From assembly GCA_013397795.1 (NCBI GenBank), contig VZTJ01001769.1:62001-126000 (forward strand): a stretch of DNA of 64,000 nt, read 5' to 3'. Made by a program: the position numbers and the translations under genes. The first letter of the stretch is position 1, and the number at the start of each line of letters is the position of its first letter. The stretch is from Orthonyx spaldingii (lineage: Eukaryota > Chordata > Aves > Passeriformes > Orthonychidae). The notes under the pieces are model-generated. The model was not told where the DNA came from, did no database searches, and saw only the letters and a list, made by a program, of their open reading frames with translations. This document shows, in pieces, positions 49,080 to 62,389 of this stretch.

Positions 49080-50655
49080 AATAAGTTTTTATAAACAATG
49101 GTGGTAGTTGCTGGTGTTTTTTTCTTCTTTTATCCCTGTGTGCTTCATGCAGACTGCTGCACTTGGTTTTAAACCCAGGACATAATTGCCTAGAACTCTT
49201 TAAGATTTTAGCGTGGTAGTATCGGACTACTACTCCAACTAAGCCAGCTTACAAATCCAAGGGTTTTGGCTGTGAATGCTTTCCAAATTAATTATGTTTG
49301 TTTGTTTTTCTTGGTCATCTTTGCCTATTATGATGAGTTTTACTCCTGCTAAAAATCTTGGTCTTAGGGCACAGCCTTTGTAAATATCTGCAGGTAATTT
49401 TATCATTGGGCTGTGTGGTCTTGCATTTAAGTTGTCCTTTACCAAGAGTAAAAATCTATTACTGTTACTGAACAGAAACAAATGTAAACAGCAAAAGCCA
49501 TTAAAATCACTTAATATCAGCTTGATCAATTTCCATTTCTCTTCATTTTTTTCTTTCCCCCAAGCATCAAATCACATAGAAATGCTTTAGTATGAAAGCT
49601 TTCATTTAATGTCAGTTGAATATTAAATGATTTTCCAGTTTTAGAACCAGTTTTATCGGCAGATTGTGCTGTGGAAAAAACTAGATCAAGATCCAGTCAC
49701 CCATACCATCAAAAGAGTTTGTTAGTGGCATGCTTGTCACATGTGTACTTTAACCTTCATTCTAATCATTAAACCTGGTTCTTATCCAGACTTCTTTTCT
49801 GCAAGGAAATTATTAAAAAAATGGTTTATGATTGTAATTTACTTAGTTATAAGTAGTTATATGAAAAGAAGAAATAACAGTTTGTGAGATTATGATGATG
49901 ATGAATATATATTTGCAGTTTCAATCCATCCCTGGCAAACTTTACGTAGTTGGTTGAATGGTTTCTAGTTTTTGTGAGATAGAATTTGGTGTTGTGCTGG
50001 ACTCCAACAAACTGCATACCAACAGCAACTAGAAAAATAGCAGCAATTATACTTGTAGCTGTCCTCTTCATCAGAAGAGCCAAAGATTGAAATCACTGAA
50101 AGCTTCAGGTTCTTAGTGCTGTGACAATATCTGTCAGTAGTTGCTGATGCTGTTGTGTTATGAGATTTGCTGCTACTCCTCATACTTTCTTTTATTGGGA
50201 TTTTAATCTGCTTTCTCTGTCAAGCATTGGATTTTCACTAGAAAAACCAACAATGGGACCAAGTTACGACAGCATGACAAGATGAACATAAGTAATTCTT
50301 CATGCACATGCTCCTAACTGTTAGAAATGAGGAGTAAAGAAGGTTTTTCAGCCACAGTAAGACATTCAAGATAAATTACTTAATAATTTTACCAAGGCAA
50401 GAGCACCAAAAATGTGGTATTTCCACGTTTTTAATTGAATATTGAATATATACTGATCTTGTTTGTGTCTGAAAGCCAAGTTGGTGGGTTTATCTGTGAA
50501 TTGAGGATGTTGTCATCTTGATATCCCTATGAAACAGTTACAGTACATCATTCTGCATCCTGTAGACTGGCAGGTTTGTTAATACATTAGTATTTTAAAA
50601 AGTTATTAGTCACTATAATCTGTTGCCTATACCTATAGTGCCTAAGAAACATGAG

Positions 50656-50740
50656 TCATAGAATAGAATCATAGAACCTATTAAGTTGTAAAAAAACTGA
50701 AATCATTGACTCCAATCATTAGCCTAACACCACCAAGATG
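50656..50740 (-). mobile_element. CR1 LINE, short degraded 3' end
   Basis: The + strand TCATAGAATAGAATCATAGA is followed by a stretch like ATTAAGTTG...CATTGACTCCAATCATTAG and CCTAACACCACCAAGATG. This is a diverged reverse complement of a CR1 3' end, from the subfamily with AATCATTAAGGTTGGAAAAG and AACCCAACACCACCATG. Only about 85 bp remain. Confidence 0.8.
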
Positions 50741-53700
50741 AAATGGTGAATTTTGTAACATTTCTCTGTGTTCACCAGCGTTTAAACATTTGCTAAGGTC
50801 ATAATTTATTTTGGACTTCCTGTTTTGCTTCAGTTTGTTTTTTTAAGAACTTTTGTTCACTGTGTTCATGATAGGTCATTAGTGGATTCCAAACCACACT
50901 GTAACATCCATCAAAATTAATAGGAGTTTTTTTGGCTGTGGGCTTTATCAAAGTGAATTAAGTGATTAAACTAGGAGGGGAAGAAGAATTTTGAAGATTC
51001 TAGGCCCAACCAGAACAATCTGTCCTGTCACAGATGGAAGGAAAGGAAGCACCTCATGTGTTCTAAAGTTTCAACAAGGTACAGGAAGTTCTTGATGTCA
51101 AACTTTAGTGTCCCTCTGATGACTACATTTAAAGAAAAAAGTCCATCACCACATGGAACTTGTTGGAAGAATATCTTTAATAGGGTAGGTGAAATTGATG
51201 TAGGAAAGGAGGTTCTGTCTTTGCCTGGAAGGAGGGTAAACAGATCAAAATAGGAAATTGCAGAGTCCTGTGGACTACGAGGAGCCAGAATGCCTGAACC
51301 TGGAAGCTTCCAAAGGATTCTCTCTCCAAGCCAATGTTTGTCTTTTTGGTACTTTGTCAAACCCAGACTGACTCTCCCATCTTGGTTGCCTTCTTTTTCA
51401 TCAGCAGTAGAGGTATCTAATGCTCTTTCTACACTAGTTATCTTTTATTACCTAACTTTTGCCAGGAGAGAGACAGTGACTTTGCATTATCAGTAAAGAG
51501 CTACTTATATTTATCTCTTTCTGATACTAACTTTGAGGCTCACAGCAAGTGGTAATAGCAGCAAAAGAGTCTGTGAGCAGTGCAAAAGCATCCTGCTGAC
51601 TCCTCAATCTTTTACTGAATTGTGAGTTATCAGTATAGTATTTGGGAAATCATGGGTCCTAATATTCTCATATTTACTTTTTTATTGACTATATGTTGCT
51701 TAAGTTGTGGATGAAGAGCCACTGGTTCCTTATCTTGATTATTAATCAATGTTCGTTATCACTACCAGAAACTCAAACTGTCTTTTTTGAAGTAAAATAT
51801 TCAGATCAACTGAGGAAATGCAAGTTAATTTGAAAGGACCCAATCTATCCATTTCTTCACTTACTTGTGAATCTGTATGCGATATATCTGATGTCTGTAT
51901 GGGAGCACTTCTAGTTACCCTTTAAGCTAGTGAAAGATTATTTGAATGTACATTTGCAAATTAAAAGAATGCTGGAGTCATTCATAGTTAGAAGAGAGTA
52001 GGTGAGCCACAAATTTTATCATTGCTGCAGTACATTTTATTTCATCAATATTTTCTTAGGCAGAAGAAAAAATGAAATGTGAGCTGGATAGGTGATGTGA
52101 AAAACCTGCTGTTTTTTGACAGTGATTATTTTAGAGACTCCCATAAAGCTCTGTCTGTGGGGTGCCTCAGAGATTATTGCAGTAAGATGCCACAGTAGAG
52201 CAGAGCACAGTTTACTGTGTTTTGTTTGGCTGACCTTGCCATTGATGGCTTCTGCTTGAGACGTTTCTACATAATTAATTGGCAATAAACATTCAAACTC
52301 ATTCAGATTTAAATTCATCAAATGTGGAATGTACGAACACTCATGACAATTTATTGGGTGTATATATATAAAGTCAGTGTGGAATGGTAGAAGCTTATGG
52401 ATTAATTACAGCTTATATATGGTTATGAGAAAAATTGCCTTTCTTTTTAATAGTTCTGCATGGTCAGGATAAGATTATCAGTTGTTTTGCACAGTCATAC
52501 TTTTCTACCTCTACAGTCAGGAGGAATAGTGGCAAATTTAGAACCTATTGGGTAGTTTGAAGAGTTTTTTGATCACTGACCCCTTAGCCATGGGTTTGCA
52601 AATTCCCGTAGAAGCAGAATGGCATTGCTTCTGCAAAGCTCATTTTGGAGAAGCTGGAAGTAAAATAATGTCCACAAACTTTTTCCAGCATAGGGAAGCT
52701 CAATCACAGCAATACTTCATGGTGTTAGCAACGGAAGGGTTTACCAGACAAAATGGTACACAAGGACACAGGAAAGACTGTGCTGGTGAAAGCAGTGTTT
52801 GCAGGCAATACTTGATGGTGTCAACACAGGTTTTTGGCCATTGAAGATTTAGTGAAGGTGTTTTCTGAAGAAAAACATGTATGTGTGGGAGAAGTGAGTT
52901 CTTTGTTTTCTGGTGCAAGTGGCTGTTGGATTTTCTTCCCTTTTTTCTTGTTTTGAGAAGGTCTTTCTGAGAAGAGAAAGATTTGTGCATTGTTTTGTAG
53001 TTAGTGCTGGGCATGACTCAGGAGATGAGAGTGGAAAAGCACATTTTATACACATAATTTAAATAACACAATTACTCTGCTAATCGTAATGCATTGCTAC
53101 CTTGGCAAAAAGAATAAAATATGTCTTAAACATGTAAGAAGAATGGTGTGAATAAAAGTGTTATTCTTTGGCGTCTTTGGCAAAACCAACTTTGGTCTCT
53201 GATGTCCTGTTGATTTTGACTCATTCTGCTATTTGTACAACATCAATCAGACTTTAAACATTGTGTTGCATCTCTACGTTTTGCACTACTCTGCAACAGA
53301 AGCCACCTTTTCAGTTTTGAACACATTATAGTGTGACTGTTCCTATTATAAGAGTACTTTTTAAATAGTAAATCTTAGTCATATAGTATAGCTAATCAGA
53401 CTTCTGTAAAGATATGTATTTCAGTATTCCTATGCCCTTTGTATTTTATTGCCTTTTTATTTTTAAAAAAATATTTTATGCCATAACACTGGTTTAAATA
53501 AATAGTGATCTGCAGTTTCTTCAGTTTTATTAGAAGAATGCACTTTTTTTTTTAAGATCATGATGTGCTTTTCTTGGCTATATTATGTAAAATGTTCTTT
53601 TTCATTCTATTTAAGTGCATATAAAAACATGAACTGAAGCTTATGAAGGCAAGTAACTGTGAAACTAAGTTTTCATTTAAAAATTATATGTATCTTTGTT

Positions 53701-55207
53701 AGATTATAAGAAAGTAAGAATAAATGGAGCTTTTTATTCTTGTAGATTGAGTAGGCTTATTCTGACAGATTCAATGTATTGATTTAGTGGTTTTTGATTG
53801 TTTGAATGTTGCCTTTTTTTAAAAAATTGCACTCTTGTACTTCCTATGGAAAATAAACATTCCGACTTCAAAGTAAGATACAAAACTGAGAGCATAAATG
53901 GGTTTGAAAAATAAGGTTCAGGTTTAGGATAAGAATAAACAGAAAATTCCATTATTTCATGTGCTTGTATTATAATGCAAGGAGTAAATAATCTGAATAT
54001 TTAGCAGGGCTAAACCATGGAAGAAACATCTTTCCTTCCAACTGAAAAAATCACTTGTCAGTGCTAAAATAGTTTGGGGCAGCTCTATTTTCTCTTTTAA
54101 GACAGTTTAACTTTTATCTGTTCCACGTATTGACAAATAAATTACTGAATGGAAAACTTACTTTCTTGTTCTGCTGAATTTTTTGGGACTGACTTTCTGC
54201 TTAAGAACAAGAAAAATACTCAGTTATTGTTTTTGTCAGAATCTTGAGTGTGTTTCTTTTGAACTTACTAAATACCCTAATTGCTGGACTACTGATTTTT
54301 CTTGGATAGACTTCAGTCTTGTTTTGGCTATGAATTTTGTACTTTTTATTGACCATTTGTTTTCTCCTCAGCATAAAGTTCCAACTTTCTCCTTCCAAAA
54401 TGCTGTGAATTCATTACAGCTAATGTACCTTCATCACTGCAGGAGTACCTTCATATGGTGCATTATATTGCATCTCCTTCGTTTCCTGAACATTTCAGTG
54501 TGGATTTTTTTTGGAATTGTTTAGTACTAATGTTTTGTAATGGGCCATGCATGTTTGTAAAGAAAGGAAAATTATGAGAGGATGCACCTCATGTCATCAT
54601 TTTCTACAGCTGATAGTAGATGCTGAATTTTTACATGCAAATTTTACCTTTAATAATCCATGCTAGAAAACAGTCCCTGTTTCATGGCAGCCCTAATGAA
54701 AGGAAATTCTGAGAGTAAAATTAATCAACAGCACAATCTGTGGCCATTCTTAACAGGAACATTAGTAATACATTGTGGTGTGGCATTGTCATCTCTCTGT
54801 GGTATTTTATAAACAAGAAATTTAAATATAAACTCTACTTTTTGAGTATTTTCTATTTAAATAAATGAGTGCATCCTAGATTAAAAATATAAAAATAATC
54901 TTTTTCTTACAAGGTAATGTTTTCTTCTGTGAGTCTTGTATGCGTGTACTGTGTGTTCAAAGTAAATGAAATCCTACCTTGATGTAAACAATAGCTGACG
55001 TTAGTCATCCACTGTTCTCCACAGGAAATGTCCAGGAGTTACCCTCTGTCCTAATGGTGACTTTAGAGTGGGATTTTCTAAGATTTCAGAGGAATTCAGT
55101 GAAGTCTATTCAACTACTTTTTATTGTCAAAAGACATGTTTCTCTACATTATCTGCTTTATTCTACATAGGTTGTGCAGTAACTGTAAAAATAATCACAC
55201 TTTCTAA

Positions 55208-55254
55208 TAGCTTTTTTTTCCTTTCTTTCTCTTTTTTTTTTTCCTTCTAACTAG
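55208..55254 (+). promoter_or_regulatory. Extended polypyrimidine tract and acceptor of exon e
   Basis: About 40 nearly uninterrupted T/C residues, followed by TTCTAACTAG. TCTAAC is a near-consensus branch-point word, but it lies too close to the AG to be the branch point, so the true one is probably upstream of the tract. Confidence 0.7.
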
Positions 55255-55395
55255 AGTCTGTGCATATTTACACCACCAGGAGCTAAAGAAGGACACCCAC
55301 GACTCATTCCTGCAGGGCCCATTGCACATGGCACTACAGTATCTGCTTATGTAGCCAGATCCAGAAAAACGTTATTAGTAGAAGATATTCTGGGG
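55255..55395 (+). CDS. PDE10A: PDE10A exon e: GAF-A core
   Basis: 141 bp, 47 whole codons in phase 0 at both ends (SLCIFTPPGAKEGHPRLIPA to SRKTLLVEDILG; human PDE10A2 residues 133-179). It encodes central strands and loops of GAF-A. Differences from human as I remember it: GIKEGKPR becomes GAKEGHPR, PITQG becomes PIAHG, and AKSRK becomes ARSRK, so two histidines are gained. The VEDILG segment leads into the DERFP turn of the next exon, a typical GAF arrangement. The donor is GTAAAA, slightly off consensus. Confidence 0.97.
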
Positions 55396-57777
55396 GTAAA
55401 AAGCTTTCTGTTTTTAATTAGATGATTGCAGCATGTTCTTAGAATGAATGTTTTGATGCTGAAGTGTTTATTGAGATGAATGTTTAATGATAGAATTTAC
55501 ATCTTTCTTGATACCAGGAAAATAAACTTGAGTTTGGATTAGCTGATGGAATAATTTCAGAATATTTCACTTATTTCAAATTTTAAAGGTTTGGGGTTTT
55601 TTCACTTTGCGTTTGGGTTATTGTAACTTTTTTTGGTTGTCAGGTAAAGGACATAATGGCACTACAGTCACTTGAAAAAAACAACCAGTCAAAACCTATG
55701 TCTTCTTGGTCTTGAAAGATTAATCCCAAAGAAGAAGACTTTCACATAGTCAATCAAATTTGACAATCTGATTTAATTTTAATGCAGGGCTCACACTGAC
55801 AAGAAAGTCAGTCAGAATTCTGGTTATTAGGCAGGATTTTTATCTCTGCATATTCTAATGTAAAGCTAGAATACTGATAGTATCATTAGATCTGTATGGA
55901 AGGTGCACTAATGTAACTGATACCAAAATCAGGCCTTTTTCTGTAACAGGAGTCGGAAATTCCTACAGTGATATTCTGATAATTGTTGGCACTCTGTATG
56001 TCTATCCTTTTTAATTTTTTAAAACACTTCATCCTCTAATTGCATCTACGCAATTGTATGAAATTGGTATTTAAACTGTATTATTTTATGTGAGCACTTT
56101 ATGATTAGTTGGTTACGGGAGCACCAAGTAAGTTCACATTCTCTTCTCTCTTCACTGTTTCCCATCTTTTCAAGTTCTGTCCATAATAACAATTGTTGGA
56201 TACTATGACCAAAACTGGACATTGCTGTCTCTATGTTTGAAATTATTTGTTAAAAAATGTATGACCTTAATTAGGCAAACCTGGGCTGTAAACAACATAC
56301 CAGATGGCTAATGTGAGTGAGTACACTTAAATGGAGCCACAAAACCAAAAAGCAGAAGCTGTTTTCCCTGTAGTAATAGTTAGTGCTTTCTACACACTCT
56401 GGACTATTAAGTTTTTATGTGTTGGTATGTTTTTTCATTTAAATAAGGGTTTAAATTGTTACTGGTAATTTCCAATTAATATATGCTATCCTTATATACA
56501 AGAGTTCTGTGTTTTGATTTTACGTTCATAATAATATCATAGGGTTAGTGAGGAGGAGTTTTGAAGTTTTTTGTTGGTTTAATGTCAGTGATTCATTGAG
56601 CAAACAGCAAGATTCATTTTTGTGAGATGGTTTACCTTCATGTGATTTTAGGAGCTTCTGAACAGCAAAAGAAAAGCGCATGCAGGTAGACTTGCCAGCC
56701 CTTTTTTGTGGGAGGACAGAATTAAAAAGAGAAAGCAGAAGGCTCATGTTTCAAAGTGCTTCCCACTCTCTTTTGTCTGTCATTTGTTCAAATTGATTGT
56801 CATCTTAGTAATTAAGGTAGAGATTACTTGCTGTTTTCTTTGTGAAATGAGAGATTTTTATCAGCCTTGAAAGGGTGTCTGTCTTGCCTAAGCACAGCCT
56901 GCAGGGAACATCTGGTACGAATCAAGTACTGAAGGACTGATGTGCAAGGAAGTGGTTCTTGCTCACTTCGCAAGGGTAGTGACTGCCTTACTAACTGTAG
57001 CATCCAGGTGGTTTCTCAGGTCTGCGTGAGTTTTCCTACATGGGGAAGTGAAGCTATAAAGACTTGGACATTCCCTATGAGCATTGAAAGTTATATATTT
57101 GGGCATTTTATAGCAGCTGGTAGGATTATTTTAACGTTTGTTTCTGTAACTTTTGCACCAGTTTATTCTGGATGCATAAAGGAAGAAGATGCTTACTCTC
57201 ATGTATATTTTTTTGGGAACGGCTTTTTCTCCTCAAGAGTTGGTTGAGGGTTATGATGGTGTAACCTAAAGCCTTAGCCTCAGGTCTCAGTTTTTGTTCT
57301 CTTGCAAGCACTGTCGTCTGCTCTCTAACACTGAGCACTGAGCAGTTGGCTTTGTGATTACGAATGCTTTGGGATATTTTGGAGGGAAAGATGGTGGGAT
57401 GGTAGTGTTGCTTGTTTGGGTTTTTATTTGATCTGGGCTGGCATTAGCAATGAAGAGCTGTTTTTGCTGCCTGTGAGATTAGAGAAAAAGTATTATATAA
57501 ACAAACCCAAGGCTTGGTGTAATATCACAGCTAATTCTGACCTTACATCATTAAGGTTATCTGTAGATGTAAATTAATGCTAAGACTTTAAAATTACATT
57601 TTGTTAGTAGATGTCTTAATACTGTGTGTAAGTTATGCTGAGAGATGAGTCTTAGTGAATTTTGTAATTTTCCTGCAGATTTGGTCAGACAGGAGGGGGA
57701 GGAAAACATCAGTATGTCTTTCCTGCTAATGTTTTATCAGATTTTACATTTTATCAGATTATGTTTGCATTTTCTAG
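55396..57777 (+). other. PDE10A intron e-f (2.4 kb)
   Basis: From GTAAAA to TTTTCTAG. AT-rich, with no repeat family recognised. A 101-codon frame at 56942-57247 has no recognisable domain. Confidence 0.93.
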
Positions 57778-57933
57778 GATGAGCGATTTCCCAAAGGTAC
57801 TGGACTGGAGTCGGGGACCCGTATCCAGTCTGTTCTCTGTTTGCCAATTGTCACAGCAATTGGTGACCTGATTGGTATCCTGGAGCTTTACCGTCACTGG
57901 GGCAAAGAAGCCTTCCACCACAGTCACCAAGAG
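57778..57933 (+). CDS. PDE10A: PDE10A exon f: GAF-A second half
   Basis: 156 bp, 52 whole codons (DERFPKGTGLESGTRIQSVL, then CLPIVTAIGDLIGILELYRH, then WGKEAFHHSHQE; human PDE10A2 residues 180-231). It carries the signature GAF strands: the SVLCLPI strand and the GDLIGILELY strand that closes the sheet. The FHHSHQE segment differs from the human FCLSHQE that I remember, replacing Cys-Leu with His-His. The acceptor is TTTTCTAG and the donor GTGAGC. The exon is phase 0 at both ends. Confidence 0.97.
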
Positions 57934-60578
57934 GTGAGCTCATGTGCAGCCTTTGCCCACTGCCCCGCCATGATCAGGGCTTCACCCCCATCCCTCCTCC
58001 CACTCCAGACTTCCTTCTCTCACTCTTCTCATGAGTTTATATCTTTTTCATGCTTGATTTTTGTTATTATTTAAAAAACCCCAAACAGGTAGTGATTTGT
58101 ATTTTTAGTTAGAGGAAGTAAAATATATAAGTACAGGGACACATCAAGAATTTTACCTCGTGTTCTTTTGTGGATAAACAGATTCAAGGTTTCTTTATTC
58201 ATTGTAAATTCAATCCAGCGTTGTTAGAGAAGTTAATGCAGGGCAGGTGAATGAAATGTAAGTGTAAATCAAATGTCAAAAACCAAAATCACTTTATATA
58301 AAAAAAGACACTACTCAGTTACCCGGAGTCTCACTCCTAACTTTCCAGTGATTCTTTATTTTACATTATGATAAGATTTTAAAATTTATTTTAGTTTACT
58401 TTTTGGTGTGGCTTCTCAAGGACTGAGCCCTATTGCAAAAAATAATATTGCAATGTTATAGCAACAGTTTCTCAAGTCTCAATACTGGGTCTCACAAGAG
58501 GGGAAAGTGATTTTATTTTAAATCAAAAGTGAAGCAAAAGAGATTTCTGATGTTTGCATTCACATTTTTACTGCCACACACTCTCCAGCACCAGGACGTG
58601 TGTGTCCAGTACCAGGTATCCAGATAGTCCCTCCGGAATTCCTTGCAGCAGGAGTCCTTATGGTCTCCTGGTTTCTTTCTAGGTTGACAAGCATGTGATG
58701 ATTTTGGGTCAGCCTTTTTTTTAGCCTTTAGGCGCTGATAGCTTTTGGCTCTCTAGCCTGTCCCATCTCTGTGAGTTGTCAAGATTTACTCTTTGTCCTC
58801 TGTCTCATGACTTAGATGTCCTTAGAAACTCTGTACAGAAGTGCTGGTACTTGGATCACCTAGCAATCTAGGTGATGCTTGTAAAGCTCTCTTCAGCTTT
58901 TTTTAACTTCTGATGTTTCCCTATCCAGATATTCCCATTCATACTCATCTTCCCCTTTCCATGACTGTTCTGCGTGCTTTGCTGTATTCATAAAAGGCCT
59001 GTGTAGCTACATTGTCCATATATGTCCATTTGTCAATCCAAATTAGGAGCTGTTAGCCAAAAACAAATGAATTTGAAAATGGAGCAGGTGTCACAAAGGC
59101 TGTTGCTGTACTAAAGGTGTTAGAAGTGCATCTTTTCTCTGATGTCTGGGTGAGGATCCCTGTTATGCCCCGTTAAGATGTCTCTGATGTAAAGATGAAT
59201 GTACCATTCATTTATCTCTGTACCCTCCCCCAGGGAAGGGAACCTGAACACAGAGGTTAGGACAAAATGGAGTGAGTTCTAGCCAGGTGTATTGTCTCGA
59301 CAGTGGTATGAGATCCACCATGATGCAATTTATTACTGAACAGGAATTATTTGTGTGAAAAGGTAAAAAATATTCAGGCAAGAGATGATGAGACTAGTCC
59401 TCCCAAAGAAGGAAAAGAGCAGCAGTATCTGTCAATTGTGTATTTTGTTTGTCAGTAAGTACCCAATTTGATATTTACGTATGTATTTTAGTTGGGTAAT
59501 CAATGCTGCTTCAGCTTGTTGTCACACCGGAGGTAGAGGTCAAGGTAGAGGACTAGATTAGTGTGGTGGTGTCCTTGCTCAGAGAACAAAGAACAGGCAT
59601 TCATACAAAACTGGGATGCATTAATTCTGCAGTTTACACACAATGTATTTAATTTTAAAAATTGTTATAGTACATTAATCAATCTCCAATTCAGATAGAT
59701 CTCAGACATGCATTGTTTTGTGAAAATATGAATGTTTTACGTTATATGAAAAACCTTCTGTAGCTAAAGTTCATGAATGTTCTACTTGCTAAATGGAAGT
59801 ATTTTATTAGTAAAATAAAAATATTTTAAGGTCACTTTCTGAGCCTTCTAAAGCATTCTTTTCATTTTCAGGTTTCTGAAAACCTTTGGATACCATTAGT
59901 AATTTTAATGAAGTGTGTGCAAAGTGTTCTGTTTAAAAATATAAAATTATAAAAAAATACCTTAGGAGGGTATGCAAAAGCTGACCTCTTGCGCTTGTGT
60001 TCCCCATGTTCCTGTAAAGCTCCTGTGCTTCAAGGACAGGAGATTATGCACGGTAGCACATCATAGCTAGCTGCAGTTTACATGGCATTTGTTTGAAATG
60101 TTGCCTGGAAACTGTCATACTTCAAACACTAGTCTTGAGCTGAGGGATCAGGTCTGGTTCTTCTGCCACCAAAACAGTAATGAGAGAAACAGTGCCTGTA
60201 TACAGCTGGAAGTAGCAATTGCTGAAGAGATACAGCCCCAGAAAGCTGTTAAGGCATATTTTATTTCTATGGCAGATGCCTTTCAATAGTATAATTTTTA
60301 AAGCTGTCGACTTATGGTATGTTTGTTTTGATGTTGCATTTCTGAGCTGATGGGTGCCCAATTCTGCTTCTGAAGAGCATTTGTAAGCTCTAAAATTGAA
60401 GCACTCTTAAGTACACTGGGACTTTCACAAAATAACTGTCTTCCCACAAATTGTTACTGCCTGCCTGTCTAAAACAGCTCAGTCAATTTACTTAGCAGGT
60501 AGATAGAGAAAAGAGGCATGTAACCAATCTGCAGTTTTCAAGGTTACTTCAGAGAGTGTTTCTTCTCTTCTGTTGCAG
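57934..60578 (+). other. PDE10A intron f-g (2.6 kb)
   Basis: From GTGAGC to TGTTGCAG. No repeat or gene recognised. A reading frame starting inside exon f runs to 58074 only because the exon is read through its donor. Confidence 0.93.
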
Positions 60579-60629
60579 GTTGCAACAGCAAATCTTGCAT
60601 GGGCTTCAGTAGCAATACATCAAGTGCAA
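60579..60629 (+). CDS. PDE10A: PDE10A exon g: GAF-A closing helix
   Basis: 51 bp, 17 whole codons VATANLAWASVAIHQVQ (human PDE10A2 residues 232-248), identical to human as I remember it. This amphipathic helix ends GAF-A and starts the connecting helix used for dimerisation in tandem-GAF phosphodiesterases. The acceptor is CTGTTGCAG and the donor GTAAGT. Being 51 nt and phase 0, it could be skipped without a frameshift, though that would remove the helix. Confidence 0.97.
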
Positions 60630-60939
60630 GTAAGTGTGAGTTGTTTTTCATTTTTTCATTGTGTAACTTGTCTTCCAGAACTTGTTTAATAGGAGCATGG
60701 TTAGTGACCAGATTTAAGTGGAGGTCACTGCTAAAGCATTGATTTAAGCCCCTTCCTTGAACCTGTAAAAATATGCTAACATTTTTGATGTTCATTGAAC
60801 TAGTTTTCCTCACTTGCAATCATGGATCAAATAACAAACAATATTTGTACTAAAGGAAAGAAATTTGAACAAAGTAGATAAATAATGATTAAAGCAGATT
60901 TATAATAACAACTTTGAAGGGTTGTTTCTTTTTTTTTTT

Positions 60940-60996
60940 NNNNNNNNNNNNNNNNNNNNNNNNNNNNNNNNNNNNNNNNNNNNNNNNNNNNNNNNN
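60940..60996. other. Assembly gap (57 N) after poly-T
   Basis: A run of T precedes 57 N and unique sequence (GGAAAGGCAACTG) follows. The gap probably reflects failure to sequence through a homopolymer. It does not touch an exon: exon g ends 310 bp upstream. Confidence 0.95.
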
Positions 60997-61514
60997 GGAA
61001 AGGCAACTGTTAGGCTTACTGGTTGCTTTCCTCCTGCTTTGGTATTCAGCTTGAAGTTACAAGGTGTTGCTAGCAAAGCCTGTTTTAATGCATTCTCGAT
61101 CCTCTCTAGCTGCTTCATGGTTCTGTAACTACTACCACTAAGGATGCCTCATGCTGTCCCTAGCTGGGTGCCTAATGGAGCTTCACACAGTGTCAAGCTG
61201 CTCTAGCAAACCCCTGCAGCTTTGCTAATAGGTTTTGTTACTTTAGCTAGCCGAAGATGGTAACACTGAAACTAAACATATTCTGTCAGCCCAGAAAAGA
61301 TGCTAAAATAGATTCTTCTGTCAACTCCCAGGAAGAAATTAATGACATTCTTTTTTTCAAGGTGTCTTTCATACACTTGTCAGAAGATAGGCAGAAATCT
61401 TCCTGCTTTCCTTTTCTGGACTCTAATGTTTGCTGCCTCAGTGTTGGAAGTCATTGACTTTGGGGTGGTCATTCACATGTAGGCAGAATTATCTGGCACA
61501 GATTGTTGTACACT

Positions 61515-61560
61515 AGAATTGCAGAATTGCAATTGTAGAATTGTAGAATTGCAATTGCAT
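61515..61560. repeat. Short tandem array of (T)AGAATTG(CA) units
   Basis: The words AGAATTGC, AGAATTGCAATTG, TAGAATTG and TAGAATTGCAATTGC follow one another, giving four to five imperfect units with internal CAATTG palindromes. Confidence 0.75.
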
Positions 61561-62389
61561 ACAGTTGTAGCTTCACCTGTGTAAGAACTGCTCTCTCCTT
61601 TACTGAGAAGTCTTTCACATCTAACAAAACACAACATGGAAAGTTAAGTTCAAGCTTGTACATTGGTCTTTTTTATTTCTCTCCTTCTTCTAAGCAGAAG
61701 GCTTGCTCTTCCCAAGTTTTTTTGCATGAGAAGAATGAAAGAATTTTGATCTGGCATTTTGTATCTGCATTGCACAGATGAAAGATATTACTAGTTCGAA
61801 GTGATATTTTTGTGTTAAATGTACAAGCAGTAGAGGCTTGTTTTCTTTTGTTTTGGCTTCAGTGCTTACTCTAGTAATATACAGATGTACAGTTGTGCTT
61901 CAGATACAGAGTATGCAAATAGGTGAAGTAAAAGTACAGTTAAAAGCTTTGCTTCATCTAACATTTTGCTTCTAAAAAGAAGTATGCATACTATTTTTTG
62001 TATTCGTATTCATGCTGATTTCTCCCAAAGCTGAGCATATATCATCTGCTGCTTAGCTTAGTTAAACTTGCCTGATGTCAGTCTACAGTTGTGTCTATAT
62101 GCTACTTTGCAGCCTGGAAAAAAGTGGTAAAAGTGTGGTAAGGAAGAAGGGAAACAAAATATTTGACATTCTCAGAAGAGCTGAGGTTCTGGATAAGGAA
62201 ATGTTCATTCCATAACCACATTCAGTGACAGCCTTTGAGACAGCATGAACAACTGTAACAACCAACAGCTTTCAGTGAGACTTAGGAAAGATTTTACTTG
62301 TGTTTCACAGTTTTAACTTAGCAGCTAGATATCTAAGATTGAAACCCAGCACACAAATTCAGCTTTTAATTTTATACAGTGCTGTAGGA

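Larger units (their letters stand above)
42524..55254 (+). other. PDE10A intron d-e (12.7 kb)
   Basis: Contains two CR1 fragments (47216-47925, 50656-50740), a 155-bp tandem duplication with a single N (48769-49079), a possible old palindromic repeat (44108-44178) and a CTCF-like motif (46765-46778). It ends in a long pyrimidine tract (about 55208-55250). The remainder is AT-rich sequence without supported features. Confidence 0.9.

Noticed and set aside
57841..58074. 77-codon frame beginning MPIVTAIGDL.
   Set aside because: It is exon f in a shifted start read through its donor into the intron; the exon itself is annotated.
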